In this document: positions 51,239 through 60,732 of the stretch, piece by piece
How positions within the stretch are numbered: the stretch's first letter is position 1
Layout of the letters: every line of letters starts with the position of its first letter
Origin: Turnera subulata
Taxonomy: Eukaryota; Streptophyta; Magnoliopsida; Malpighiales; Passifloraceae
Length of the DNA: 64,000 bases
Reading direction: 5' to 3'
NCBI GenBank assembly: GCA_028386065.3
Contig: JAKUCV010001642.1
Span: 42,312 to 106,311, forward strand
Translations under genes and position numbers: made by a program
The notes under the pieces: model-generated
The model's input: the letters and a program-made list of their open reading frames with translations, nothing else
Told to the model about the DNA's origin: nothing
Databases searched by the model: none

Positions 51239-51616
51239 CTATTGAGTTACATGCTTCTCTAAGTCTTTTACAAGTTTTTGGATGTTCTTCATATGAGGGA
51301 AGAGCTCCGCGCACGCCAGTTCGATCTGCAACACCGCCGAGCTGATCTTCTTCAGTGAGACGTTCAGCTGCGTCAGAGTTTGCTGCGGTGTGCTGCTTTC
51401 AGCCGTCGCTTTGCCCTTTCGATCCTCAGCTTCTTTGGGAGCACGCTTCTTCCGGTGTCTTCGAGAGACGACCATGTGTTCCTTCAGGCCGATGATGTTG
51501 GTTTTGAACCGCTTCTTGGGAGGTTCTTCATCGGAGCTTGTCGGGAAAGCAGTGCCGCCGATGTAGCTGTTGTCCTCGGAGTCTGAGGTCGTCCTTGTTC
51601 TCAGTGGAGAGTCCAT
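51239..51616 (-). CDS. Antisense ORF, putative small nuclear protein
   Basis: A 125-codon frame on the strand opposite to the LTR element. The N-terminus is Ser/Thr/Asp/Glu-rich (SDSEDNSYIGG, TSSDEEPP). It is followed by two basic clusters that look like nuclear-localisation signals, PPKKRFK (about 33-39) and RRHRKKRAPKE (about 52-62). A C-terminal amphipathic helical stretch (about 80-124, LNVSLKKISSAVLQIELACA) could form a coiled coil. A TATA box sits ~35 bases upstream and an AATAAATAAAATAAG tract lies ~35 bases after the stop (51192-51206), so it has the layout of a compact gene. I recognise no family. Alternatives are a chance ORF or a captured host fragment. Confidence 0.45.
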   Translation of the reverse strand: MDSPLRTRTTSDSEDNSYIGGTAFPTSSDEEPPKKRFKTNIIGLKEHMVVSRRHRKKRAPKEAEDRKGKATAESSTPQQTLTQLNVSLKKISSAVLQIELACAELFPHMKNIQKLVKDLEKHVTQ

Positions 51617-51650
51617 GGCTGTGTGTGAGTTTGCTAGTCATGAGGTTCGG

Positions 51651-51658
51651 TTTTTATA
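51651..51658 (-). promoter_or_regulatory. TATA box for the 125-codon antisense ORF
   Basis: CCTCTATAAAAACCGAAC on the minus strand, about 35 bases upstream of the ATG at 51616. This spacing implies a very short leader. Confidence 0.5.
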
Positions 51659-51788
51659 GAGGACGAGATGTCACCTAAGGGTATAAGTGGTATCTCGGGT
51701 CGAGTTTGGACACCTGGCGGAGTGTGCCAGAAGCTTATCGTGGTAGGACCCATGGATAAGACGGAATTTCGGGGACGAAATTCTTTTT

Positions 51789-51800
51789 AAGGGGAGTAGA
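51789..51800 (+). other. Polypurine tract
   Basis: AAGGGGAGTAGA directly precedes the right LTR (which starts TG at 51802). This is the plus-strand primer expected of an LTR retroelement. Confidence 0.8.
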
Positions 51801-51801
51801 A

Positions 51802-54619
51802 TGCAATAGCCCGGGTAAAAATTTGGATTTTTACCGGGAGTGTTAAAGTCGTTACACAGTGATTTACCTTTGAATTAATCTTGGGTAATTAATTCAAGAT
51901 AAATCGGGCGTCGTTTTTCGTAACTGGGAGTTTTTCCGCGCTCGTGATTTTTCCGTGGATTTCTCGGGCCTAAGTTGGTATTTTTTCGGGTCCTGGAATT
52001 CTCAGAAAAATCACACCGGAAAATAACTAAGGGGGTATCGGTTATTTTCTGGTCCGGACCGGACTCGCTCCATGATGCAGATAAGCTGCATTATTGGGCG
52101 GTCACAGGTTGAATAGTTAATCACAGGCTTTTAAAAAAACAGGCAGAGGAAGAGGAGAGGGAGAGAAAAAAAAGAAGAAGAGAGGAAAAAAAAAAGAAGA
52201 AGAAAACATAAAAGAAAAAAAAAGAGAGAAAATAAGTCAGAAAATAAAAACGGGAAAAAAAAGGAAAAGGGGGAGGAGGAGTTGCCGCCAAGCCATCGAC
52301 CGTCACCTTCCTCCTCACCGTGCTGCCACGCTCAGCCCTTCCACCCGACAACGACGCCGAGCCAAGACGAGCAGTGAACCGGCCTCCTCGTCGCCTTGCT
52401 GCTTGTTGCTCGCGCCGCCGTCTCGAAAGCTCGTAGCAGCGCTGCCGTGAGGAGATCCAAACCCGTCGACGAGCAAGCCGCCCGGATCCTCCCTATTTGC
52501 TGCTGCTTCCGGCGAACACCACCAGCGGATAGTCGCCTCCTCGCAGCCGTCGACGCCCGGTTTCGCCGTCCCGTGTGCATCTCGTCCGTTCGCCGCCGCC
52601 TCTGCTTCTCCCGAGGTGAGCCCGTGGGTGTGGGTGATCCGGATGAGTGAGTTGCGGGTCGGGTAGACCCGAGTTCTGGTTGGGTCGCGGGCTGAGTTGT
52701 GGGCTGGGTTTGGCCTGGGCGTGGGCTAAACCAGTTGGGCCCTAGGGGTTTGAGGTTGGGCTTAGTTTTTGGCCCAGTCCGAATTATATTTAAATAATAA
52801 AATATATATTCCTGGAAAAAAATAATAGCTTATATAAATTATATTATCCGGAAATAATTATTCTGGAATACATATATATAATGGGTATATTACTTTGACA
52901 TATAATGTATTTCTTTTTGGAAAGTAAATATGAGACAATATATTGATTTGAAAAATATATAGGTATAGATATGTTATGGAAAACATCTTTTGAATATATA
53001 TATATATAAATATATATATGATTATAATTTCTGGGAAATTATATTACGATAAATACTTTTTAGAAAGAAAAAATATGTATAATTCTTATGAAAATTATTT
53101 TGGGAATAATTTTTGGAAATGTATATGTACGTTATCATTTTCATAAAATTATTTTAATTATATTTTCATATGATATGATAAATAATTATTTTCATGAAAA
53201 ATACCTTGGAAAGGAATATCAAAATATAATACTGGAATAATACCTGGAATAGTATATATTATTCTCGACTTGGAATTAAATGGTGAATGATGAGGATAAC
53301 GGAATATAACCCGAGACGATAACCGAGTCGGCTAGCATTTTACGGTTACAATACTAGTTGTCATTTGCATGTCATTTACTGTGCAACTTATGTGTGCATT
53401 TGTTATTTGTTATATAGGAGACGATAACGAGCAGTTGCTGTGGAACCGGCTTTGGCACCGGTTGAGGATCTTCAGAGTTAAGTAACAGGCTAAGGTGAGG
53501 TTAAGTAAATATTTATATACATCCCGTGATATCAAGTTGCTGTTTGGTTGCTATATGTGACATTTGCTGGTATGAAACTTTGTGGCTGTGTATGGTTTGT
53601 TGTGTGATGAATTAAGTTGATAATTGTTGCTGTTGATATTATCGATGATGTTGGAATTGTGGATATAAGTAAGATTATTGCTGTTGTTGACTGCAGAATT
53701 GAGTGAGTTGAGTACCGGGGGTACTATTATGTGATGACAGTTTGGTATTGATTATTATCCAGACGAGCGGAGAGGCTGCGAGCCTGCTCGGGATAATCAG
53801 ATAATGGTTGGATGATAGAAATGTAGTAACTAGCCGAGGGAAAAGAAAATAATAAAATGGAAACACTTAGACATCTAGTAAATCACAGTTAAATGTTGGA
53901 ACAGCCAGATGGTAGTCTTATTTTATGGTGCTGGGGGAGAGTGTGCTTGGGGTCTGCTCCCTGTCTGTACCGATTATTTTTTTTTAGGCGCTGGGGGAGA
54001 GTGTGCTTGGGGTCTGCTCCCTGTCTGTGCCAGTTATTACGTGGAGGTACCAGGGCGGGGTCCACGGGCTAGCTAGCTTGACTACCAGGCGACGACCATC
54101 ATTTAACTAGTGATAGGGGCCCTGATAATAAAATTAGAATAGCGTGTCTAGAATCACATGTGTGTCATTTAAGGTTCGTGAGAACCTTTGTTAATTGTTG
54201 GTGATGTGACTTGGGAATTTACGGTTGTTGTATATGTATATTTGCTTATGGGTTTTACCCGGTGGGCACTTCGGACTCACCCCTCACCTGCGGGCTTTCA
54301 TCCCGTAGGTTGAGTTATTTGTGGTTCATGTGTATTGCATTCCAGACAGGCTGCGGCGTCATCCCTTGGACAGGACTCGGATCCATTAGTTGCATCATGG
54401 GTCGCATACAGTGTCTGTGTGAGTTATTAAGTCTTCCGCTGTGCAGTTTTTGATATTATAGGGCCATTGGGCCGGTCGAGTTATTATTGTTGTTTTTACT
54501 TTGGGCTGTTGAGCTCGAATATCTGTTGTATACATCGTATGCTGGGCTTGTTTGGGTTGGGTCGTCACAGTTCCGACACGTGTTTACTGTGTACGGTAAA
54601 TACGGGTTGGGGCATTTCA
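51802..54619 (+). repeat. Right (3') LTR
   Basis: 2818 bp, direct repeat of the left LTR. It starts TGCAATAGCCCGGG instead of TGTAACAGCCCGGG and ends GGCATTTCA, followed by the GATTC target duplication. Confidence 0.95.
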
Positions 54620-55145
54620 GATTCCGTGCCGGATGTGGTTGCTAGCTGTGTTGTCGATGGATTTGTGCAGGTGGTGCTCGGATTCTTTGCTGCTGCGGCG
54701 GAGGAGGGGAAAGTTTACTAAGTGGATGAGGGGATTTATGTTGGAGATGGATTTGAGAGTAGGAAGAAGAAGGGTGGCGGCGGGTGAGGTGAGACGGTGG
54801 TGGGTTTTCAATTTGGGGAGGAAGAGAAGGGGGAATAGTGATTAATTGTTATTGATTGTCATTAATTATTATTAATTATTATTAGTAATTATTTCGTTGA
54901 CTAATTATTATTAATTATATTCATTAATTAATGATTTGAAATTTAGGATTTTTTGGTTATTTCCTTTACGTTTTATCATTTTCCATGTATACATATAACT
55001 GCCATGTAAGCATGAAATAGACGGAAACTTTGACGGGGACTCGTTTAATATACTTTTTAAACGTTTTAGGACTCAAATGAGTCGTTTTTCTTTTTTAGGA
55101 CTCAAATGAGATTTGGGAAAAAAATATAGGACTAGTTGTTATCCC

Positions 55146-55705
55146 AAATTCAGTCAACCCACGCAATATATACTTTATGCTGCTGCCTGAATTAGTTCAA
55201 CATTATCAACAATGTGGCCGTTTGTTTTCTCGTTCGTAGCGAAAAGTCATAATACGTATAGGTCCATGCGGCCTAAATCATATTTGTTGCACAAGAACAC
55301 GAATCAGCCTTGGGCGAAGGCCCAATAACAGCCAATAACAAGCCCTTGTTATGTATCATGCATGGATGGGTACTGAAAATCACTGTGGTTTTGTAGTGAT
55401 ATGTGCACAAATTAAGCAAAGTAATTTGGATCCGATTAAGTAATGTTTTTAAGCAAAGTTATACACAAAAAATTTCCATGAAATACTCACTCAACGTAAC
55501 CCGGTCGCGACCCAGAATCTAGATCTGGATTAATCGGGGAAAAAAAAAAATGAGACAATTATATAGTACTAATACACTTTTTATTCACCCAATCCAATTG
55601 TGACCAAATATATTATTATAAAATCCAAAAGACTGTTATCAACTAGTCACGATATGATTAATGGAGTAATGGATAATAGATATTGTAAAATCAAATAATT
55701 TACTT
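55146..55705. other. Intergenic, 3' flank of the first orphan gene
   Basis: AT-rich spacer. From about 55560 it resembles the 3' flanks of the other two copies of the orphan gene (TTATAAAATCCAAA then ATCAACTAGTCAC), so this is where the triplicated unit begins. Confidence 0.6.
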
Positions 55706-56149
55706 CTACATTGAGATCCGTGAAAACTCCTCCTGGCATGATCGGAGGCAGGCCTCATTCTTTTCTTCCTTGGAAGCATCTCCATTTGAAGCAAAGTCTT
55801 TGATGCCGCAGACAGTTCTAGCACATGCATTAACGAGTTGATCCATTGGAGAAACTCCACAAGCAACAATTTCAGTGTTTGGTTGGCCTTTGGAAACTAC
55901 TCGCTCACACACAAAATTTGTGTTTCTATCCTCTTTTTCCTCATTTAATTCATCTAGCTCATCCCTCAACCTCATATTCTCCCTTTCAAACTCGTACACC
56001 CCATAAAAGATTGCTCTTCTATTCCTTTTTTGCTCGTTTAATTCAAATACCCTATGCCTCAGTCTCATATTCTCCATCTCCAGTTCATTGCGGTACCTTA
56101 ATTCTTCTTTTCGGCGCTTTGTCGAGCCAAATGAAAAAGGCCAGCCCAT
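55706..56149 (-). CDS. Orphan coiled-coil/Cys protein, copy 1 of a tandem triplet
   Basis: 147 residues starting MGWPFSFGSTKRRKEELRYR. The start is chosen just downstream of a splice acceptor and in line with copy 3. A basic N-terminus leads into a charged coiled coil in which ENMRLRHRVFELNEQKRNRR and ENMRLRDELDELNEEKEDR form two similar blocks. A C-terminal module follows with spaced cysteines: FVCER, IVACGVSPMDQLVNACARTV, CG and EACLRSCQEEFSRIS. No signal peptide or membrane segment is visible. A leader intron is likely at 56188-56968 (donor AG|GTATGA, acceptor TTTCTAG). The TATA box at 57042 supports transcription. I do not recognise the family. Conservation with copy 3 over the whole frame shows it is a real protein gene. 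Confidence 0.75.
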   Translation of the reverse strand: MGWPFSFGSTKRRKEELRYRNELEMENMRLRHRVFELNEQKRNRRAIFYGVYEFERENMRLRDELDELNEEKEDRNTNFVCERVVSKGQPNTEIVACGVSPMDQLVNACARTVCGIKDFASNGDASKEEKNEACLRSCQEEFSRISM

Positions 56150-56680
56150 CTTCGAGGAAAAAAGTGAGAGATTTGTATCTTGTTTATCTAGAAAGAGAAA
56201 TAAATCAATTTTCCTAACATCAAAGTAAATTAACACGTTTGCCAAGATCATCCGTAAAATATAATAAAAATATGACAAAAAGAATGGAATAATTGCACTG
56301 GGATTCTCACAACCATACTTTTTAGTGATTGAATCAAGATATGATTCTCATGTGGCTGCACTGGACTGTTTTTGGGTCGAGCCGCACACGTTTTACCTAG
56401 TTTTTTTTTTTTACATCGGAATTATATAAATAATCCAAACTTCAACCCCAAATTCCCTTTCCCCTTCAATTCGGCCTACTAGGATCGAACCATGGCCTCC
56501 TTGGAATCCAATTCAAGGAGATGCCACTATACTACAAGTGTTGACCACTGGTTTACCTAATTAATTAGTTTCATATTGTAAACTAATAAACAAAAATATC
56601 ACTCTAACTCACAAAATTGCCAACCCTAAAATATTACACAAAAGTCGCAAAAGTCCTAGAGATTTTGATCATCCAAAAGA

Positions 56681-56780
56681 CTATTTTTAATTTACAGTGT
56701 ATCGTCAACTTTAATCTCAAAGAGAGTTAACTATTTTTAATTTACAGTGTATCGTCAACTTTAATCTCAAAGAGAGTTAA
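56681..56780. repeat. Exact 50-bp tandem duplication in the leader intron of copy 1
   Basis: The block starting CTATTTTTAATTTACAGTGT and ending CAAAGAGAGTTAA occurs twice back to back (56681 and 56731) without differences. Copy 3 has it once. Confidence 0.95.
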
Positions 56781-57041
56781 GAATTCTTCCTTATCTTATT
56801 CTTTTGAGTTCAACGCCATCTTTATAATTATTTGAAAAGAAATAGACAATGCCCTAGATCTGTTTCTAATAGCAATTCAAACCTTGCTTCTACTGCATCT
56901 TGCAAGACAATGCACAAGGCAAACAACAACAAATACAATAACAATATAGACATAGAGAATTGTCATACCTAAAAGCGCAACCCTTAAAAGTTGACAAAAC
57001 CAGCCGCAGAGATGTTTTTTTTTTTTTTCCCTCTTCCGCTT

Positions 57042-57050
57042 GTTATAAAT
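57042..57050 (-). promoter_or_regulatory. TATA box of orphan gene copy 1
   Basis: Minus strand TCCTATTTATAACAAGCGG. The same block, with TACTTATAACAAGCGG, precedes copy 3 at the equivalent distance from the leader-intron donor. Confidence 0.55.
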
Positions 57051-57172
57051 AGGACCACATAGGGCTCCCTTCTTTTATTGGGTAAACCGGGGCTATTCGG
57101 TTTTCTATTAAAACTCAAATAGAAAAATAGTTAATTTAATCTAAACCCTAAAAATACCCTGTTACTGAAAAA

Positions 57173-57620
57173 ATCCTTTGGTTCAACCTATGGGCCTTGG
57201 AAGAGGCCCAATAGCGAATTTCTGTTAAACCATGTTAGCATGTTTTTGCTAATAAAACTGAAACATTCAGTTACTAGAAAACCGGGTAAAAAATATTTAA
57301 AAATGTTCTAGTGTAAAAAATGTCTGGATGACAATTCTCTCTTTCTGTTCCAAGTCTCTTTCCTCGTTTAACCTCATATGTAAAAACATCCTTTCGTTCA
57401 ACCTATGGGCCTTGGAAGAGGCCCAATAGCGTATTTCTGTTAAACCATGTTAGCGTTTTTTTGCTAATAAAACTGAAACATTCAGTTACTAGAAAACCGG
57501 GTAAAAAATATTAAAAAATGTCCGTAAAAAATGTCTGGGCTGGGTGAGCATGGAGATGTTTTTTCTTTTTGCAATAGAAAACCGGGTAAAAAATATTCTA
57601 GTGCAAAAATGTCTGTAAAC
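57173..57620. repeat. ~215-bp tandem duplication upstream of copy 1
   Basis: Units starting at 57173 and 57388 share TTCAACCTATGGGCCTTGGA, AGAGGCCCAATAGCG, TTTCTGTTAAACCATGTTAG and ACTAGAAAACCGGGTAAAAA. A partial third copy of the AAAACCGGGTAAAAAATATT part starts near 57578. Confidence 0.85.
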
Positions 57621-57811
57621 AACATATGAGGTTAAAAAATGTTCCAGTGTAAAAAGTGTCTGGATGCGCACCCAGACATCCATCCATGCTCCTCTCCTCC
57701 TCTACTTTTTTTCTTAAAAAGGCGATAAAAATGTCTAGAAACTGGCCAGTGATATCGCGATCCATTAGCCTACCCCAAAAACTCTGCAAAATCAATGTAA
57801 ATTCTCATGGA

Positions 57812-58323
57812 GTATATGGAGCAAGCTATGTGAGTGGTGGGGGGTTAGGTGGGTTTCCCCTGGCAATTTAGAGGATTTAATTATTCAATGGATGGGTCTG
57901 GTTGATCAAAATAGAGCAAGAGCCCCATGGATGGTGATTTTTTTCGTTGTTATATGGAATGTATGGTTAACAAAGAATAAGAAGATCTTTGAAGATAGAG
58001 AAGAGGCTTGGGAGGGGATGCTGGAGTTGGTCCTGTTTAGATCGTTGATGTGGTTTAAAAAAGATGGCAACCAAATTTTGTTTATGACTTGCCGGCCATC
58101 TTTATTCGGGCATATAACATTTTATATTGGAATGGACCTGTGTGTCGTTCTGTTATGGTATAAGTAGACTTTGGTTCACCGTGTATTTGCTTTTAACTAT
58201 AACTTTGTATTTATTTTTTCACTAGGTGATGTATTTGAGGTGTGGAAGTCATCTCTTTGATGACCCGCCTCACCTGGTTGTTTCAATATCAGTAAAGGTT
58301 CGTTTTCATCAAAAAAAAAAAAA
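57812..58323 (+). mobile_element. 5'-truncated LINE, 3' end of ORF2 with poly(A) tail
   Basis: The plus strand reads WSKLCEWWGVRWVSPGNLED, then APWMVIFFVVIWNVWLTKNKKIFEDREEAWE, the pattern of the C-terminal end of plant LINE ORF2 (WW.v.WV.PG..E, then IWL.RN.rIF). The frame stops at 58165-58167, followed by a ~145-bp 3' UTR ending CGTTTTCATC and a run of A (to 58323). The 5' boundary is uncertain by tens of bases. It lies between copies 1 and 2 of the orphan gene. Confidence 0.75.
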
Positions 58324-58559
58324 TCAACCAAATCCCATTTGAGGAATTCAGCAGAGTTAAAACAACACTTAATAGTACTGAAACACTTTCAATTCACCCA
58401 ATTCAAAACGTCATACTTTTGTAATAATGATAAAATCCAAAGATTGCCATCAACTAATCACTTCAATAAAACGTACATCATATAAATGAGTAATAATAAA
58501 GAGTAGATCATATATTGGGGTGATACATATTGTAAATCGAATAAATAAATTACTTCTGC

Positions 58560-59124
58560 TTTGAGGTTGCAATAGTATATATCAATGGGAGAAACTCGGA
58601 TTGAAGTCTCAATATTTGGATTGTGGTGTGGCCCTTAGATGACGGACGGCCTAATCTTATCCCTCGTCTTCCCCGAAATATATACTGGCTCGCACACAAA
58701 ATTCTCATCTTGAAACTTTTTTTTTTTTTGGTATTGAAAAGTTTAGGTTGAGGGGAGGTTCTCCCAGTCCAGGGCCAGGGCAAACTATCGGGCCCAACGG
58801 GCGCTTACAGTGGTATTTACAGATTACCCATCAAGAGGGACGGTCGGTGAGGTTCGTCTCATCTTGAAACTTTTCTCCCTCAGTTAAGTCAAGTATCTCA
58901 CCCCTCAGTCTCATATTCTTCTCCCTTTCCAACTCATAATCTGTCCTGCTGTTTTTTTTTTCCTCAGTTAAATTAGATATCTTATCCTTCAGTTTTACAT
59001 TCTCTAATTCCAATTCATCGCCTCTCGCTATGAGAAAATCTACCTCGTGTTTGAAGAGAAAGTGGGTGATATATTTATCCTGCTTGTATAGAAAGAGAGA
59101 TAAAAATAATTTTCCAAACATCAA
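58560..59124 (-). pseudogene. Orphan coiled-coil/Cys gene, broken middle copy
   Basis: Similar in order to copies 1 and 3: a coiled-coil part (ELELENVKLKDKISNLTEEK, then LEREKNMRLRGEILDLTE), then FVCE, then a degraded tail recalling the conserved NTxTS..GVSPMD segment. The usual start codon after the acceptor is missing, stops interrupt the tail, and a 136-bp retroposon splits the frame at the junction before FVCE. A frame from 59124 to 58831 remains open but reads into the retroposon. Confidence 0.7.
58721..58856 (-). mobile_element. Retroposon (SINE-like) with perfect 18-bp target duplication
   Basis: TCTCATCTTGAAACTTTT occurs at 58703-58720 and 58857-58874. The 136 bp between them, read on the minus strand, start CGAACCTCACCGACC and end CTTTTCAATACC plus an A-run, as expected of a poly(A) retroposon. 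No RNA polymerase III boxes are evident, so it may be 5'-truncated. Confidence 0.8.
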
Positions 59125-59554
59125 GGGTAGATTAACACACTAAAAATATAAGTAATAAAAAGAATGAATAATCACACTAGACTCTTATAATTCTCCTAGT
59201 GAAAGAATCAAGATATGGTTTGGTTGGTGCGGTGGACTACTTTTTCTGTTGTAATTTAATAAACAAAGTCATCACTCTAATTTATGGTAACAACTAAACA
59301 GAAAACTTTCAACCCAAAATATTACACAAAAGTTGCAAAAAATTGACTATTTAATTTACAGTGTATCATTACGCTTTAATCCGAGTAAGTGTTCAAGAAT
59401 TCTCATCATTAGATTAGAAAAAGGAAAAAAAAAAAAGCAAGGATCCAATTGACCATATTATTATAAAATCCAAAGGATTGTCATCAACTAGTCACTTTGA
59501 TGATTGGCGGAGTAATGGATAATAGATAGTATTGTAAAATCAAGTAATTTACTT

Positions 59555-60025
59555 CTACTTTGAGATCCTTGTCAACTCTTGTTGGCATGCTCGGAGGCAG
59601 GCTTCATTCTTCTTATCTTCCCTGGAGCCATTCCCATCCGGAGCAAAGTCTTCAATGCCGCAGACAATTCTAGTACATGCATTAACAATTGTATCCATTG
59701 GAGAAACTCCACAAGCAGCTATTGAAGTTTGAGTATTTGGTTGGCCTTTAGATGATGGCTTACTGGGATGTAAGCGCTCACACACAAAATTTTTGTCTTG
59801 ATCTCCTCCTCCGTCATCTAATTCAGATATCTGATCCCTCAAGCTCTTGTTCTCCCTTTCCAACTCTTGCACCCCATAAAAAACTGCTCTCCTATTCCTT
59901 TTTTCCTCGTTTAATTCAAATATTTTATGCCTTAGCCTCAGATTCTCGGTTTCCAGTTCATCGGTTCTCGCTCTGCGGTACCCTAAGTCATCTTTTTCGC
60001 GTTGCTTTTTCAAGCGGCGGCTCAT
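59555..60025 (-). CDS. Orphan coiled-coil/Cys protein, copy 3 of a tandem triplet
   Basis: 156 residues starting MSRRLKKQREKDDLGYRRAR. It aligns end to end with copy 1: coiled coil (ETENLRLRHKIFELNEEKRN, RENKSLRDQISELD) and then FVCER, AACGVSPMDTIVNACTRIVC, GIEDFAPDG and EACLRACQQELTRIS. The five spaced cysteines and the GVSPMD motif are kept. Differences are mostly conservative, with small indels in multiples of three, which suggests selection on the protein. A leader intron is likely at 60042-60643 (donor AG|GTATGG, acceptor CTTTAACAG), equivalent to that of copy 1. Function and location are unknown; the basic N-terminus and absence of a signal peptide favour a nuclear or cytosolic protein. 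Confidence 0.78.
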   Translation of the reverse strand: MSRRLKKQREKDDLGYRRARTDELETENLRLRHKIFELNEEKRNRRAVFYGVQELERENKSLRDQISELDDGGGDQDKNFVCERLHPSKPSSKGQPNTQTSIAACGVSPMDTIVNACTRIVCGIEDFAPDGNGSREDKKNEACLRACQQELTRISK

Positions 60026-60643
60026 CTTGGGTGATATGTATCTGTTAAAGAGAGATAAATCAATTTTCCTAGGTAAATTAACACACTGATTGCAAAGATC
60101 AACTGTAACTGTAAGATATGATAAAAACATAATAAAACGAATGGAATAATTACACTAAGATTCTTATAATTCTCCTTTTAGTGATTGAATCACGATATGA
60201 TTCTCATATGGGTGCACTGGACCACTTTTTTTGGTCGATCCGCACACGTTTTACCTAGTTTCATATTGTAATTTAATAGACAAAATTATCACTATACTTT
60301 GTGATGACAATTAACCACAAAATTACAAAATTTCCAACCCTAAAGTGTTACACAAAAGTAGCAAAAATCCTAGGGATTTTGATTATGCAAAAGACTATTT
60401 TTAATTTACAATGTATCATTACGTTTAATCTGAAAGCGAGTTAATAATTCTTCCTTATCTTATTCTTTTGTGTTCAACGCTATCTTTATATTAATTAGAA
60501 CAGAAAAAGACAATGCCCTAGATCGGTTTCTAATAGCCATTCAAACCTTACTTCTACTACATATTGCAAGACAATGCACAAGTCAAAGAACAAAAAAGAC
60601 AATTACAATATAATCAACGAAAACAAAGAGAGAATTGCCATAC

Positions 60644-60682
60644 CTAAAAGCACAATCCTGAAAGTTGAGCGAGCAATAGCAT
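60644..60682 (-). other. 12-codon uORF ending at the leader splice donor of copy 3
   Basis: MLLLAQLSGLCF followed by TAG. The stop codon is the last three bases of the leader exon. Copy 1 lacks the ATG, so the uORF is not conserved. Confidence 0.3.
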
Positions 60683-60723
60683 AAACCCAGCCGAAGATAT
60701 ATTTTATTTTTCCTCTTCCGCTT

Positions 60724-60732
60724 GTTATAAGT
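60724..60732 (-). promoter_or_regulatory. TATA-like box of orphan gene copy 3
   Basis: Minus strand TACTTATAACAAGCGGAAGA, in the same place as the TATTTATAA of copy 1; slightly weaker consensus. Confidence 0.4.

Larger units (their letters stand above)
46604..54619 (+). mobile_element. Non-autonomous Ty3/gypsy-type LTR retrotransposon lacking gag-pol
   Basis: The element is structurally complete. A 5-bp target duplication GATTC lies at 46599-46603 and 54620-54624. LTRs of 2819 and 2818 bp start TG and end CA. A primer-binding site follows the left LTR, and a purine tract precedes the right LTR. The interior is only 2379 bp (49423-51801) and encodes no Gag, protease, reverse transcriptase, RNase H or integrase. 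Only a 15-codon stub remains at the expected gag start. The LTR opening TGTAACAGCCCGGGTAAAA is typical of plant gypsy (Tekay-like) elements, but without pol the lineage is inferred. Two antisense ORFs occupy the interior. It must have moved using proteins from another element. Confidence 0.92.
45797..55145. mobile_element. Long-TIR DNA element, split by a nested LTR retrotransposon
   Basis: The left end is GGGATAACAACTCCGGGAGT; the reverse complement of the right end begins GGGATAACAACTAGTCCTAT. Both continue with CCCAAATCTCATTTGAGTCC and similar sequence for about 150 bp (about 45797-45955 and 54985-55145). Without the nested LTR element it would be ~1.33 kb. The interior is GT-rich on the plus strand with no transposase. 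Flanking sequence (TTAAATTAC and AAATTCAGT) gives no clean target duplication, so the superfamily is open, though a long TIR suggests Mutator-like. Confidence 0.65.

Noticed and set aside
57892..58167. 91-codon frame as a host gene
   Set aside because: Motif pattern is that of the LINE ORF2 C-terminus followed by a poly(A) tail, so it is retrotransposon debris.
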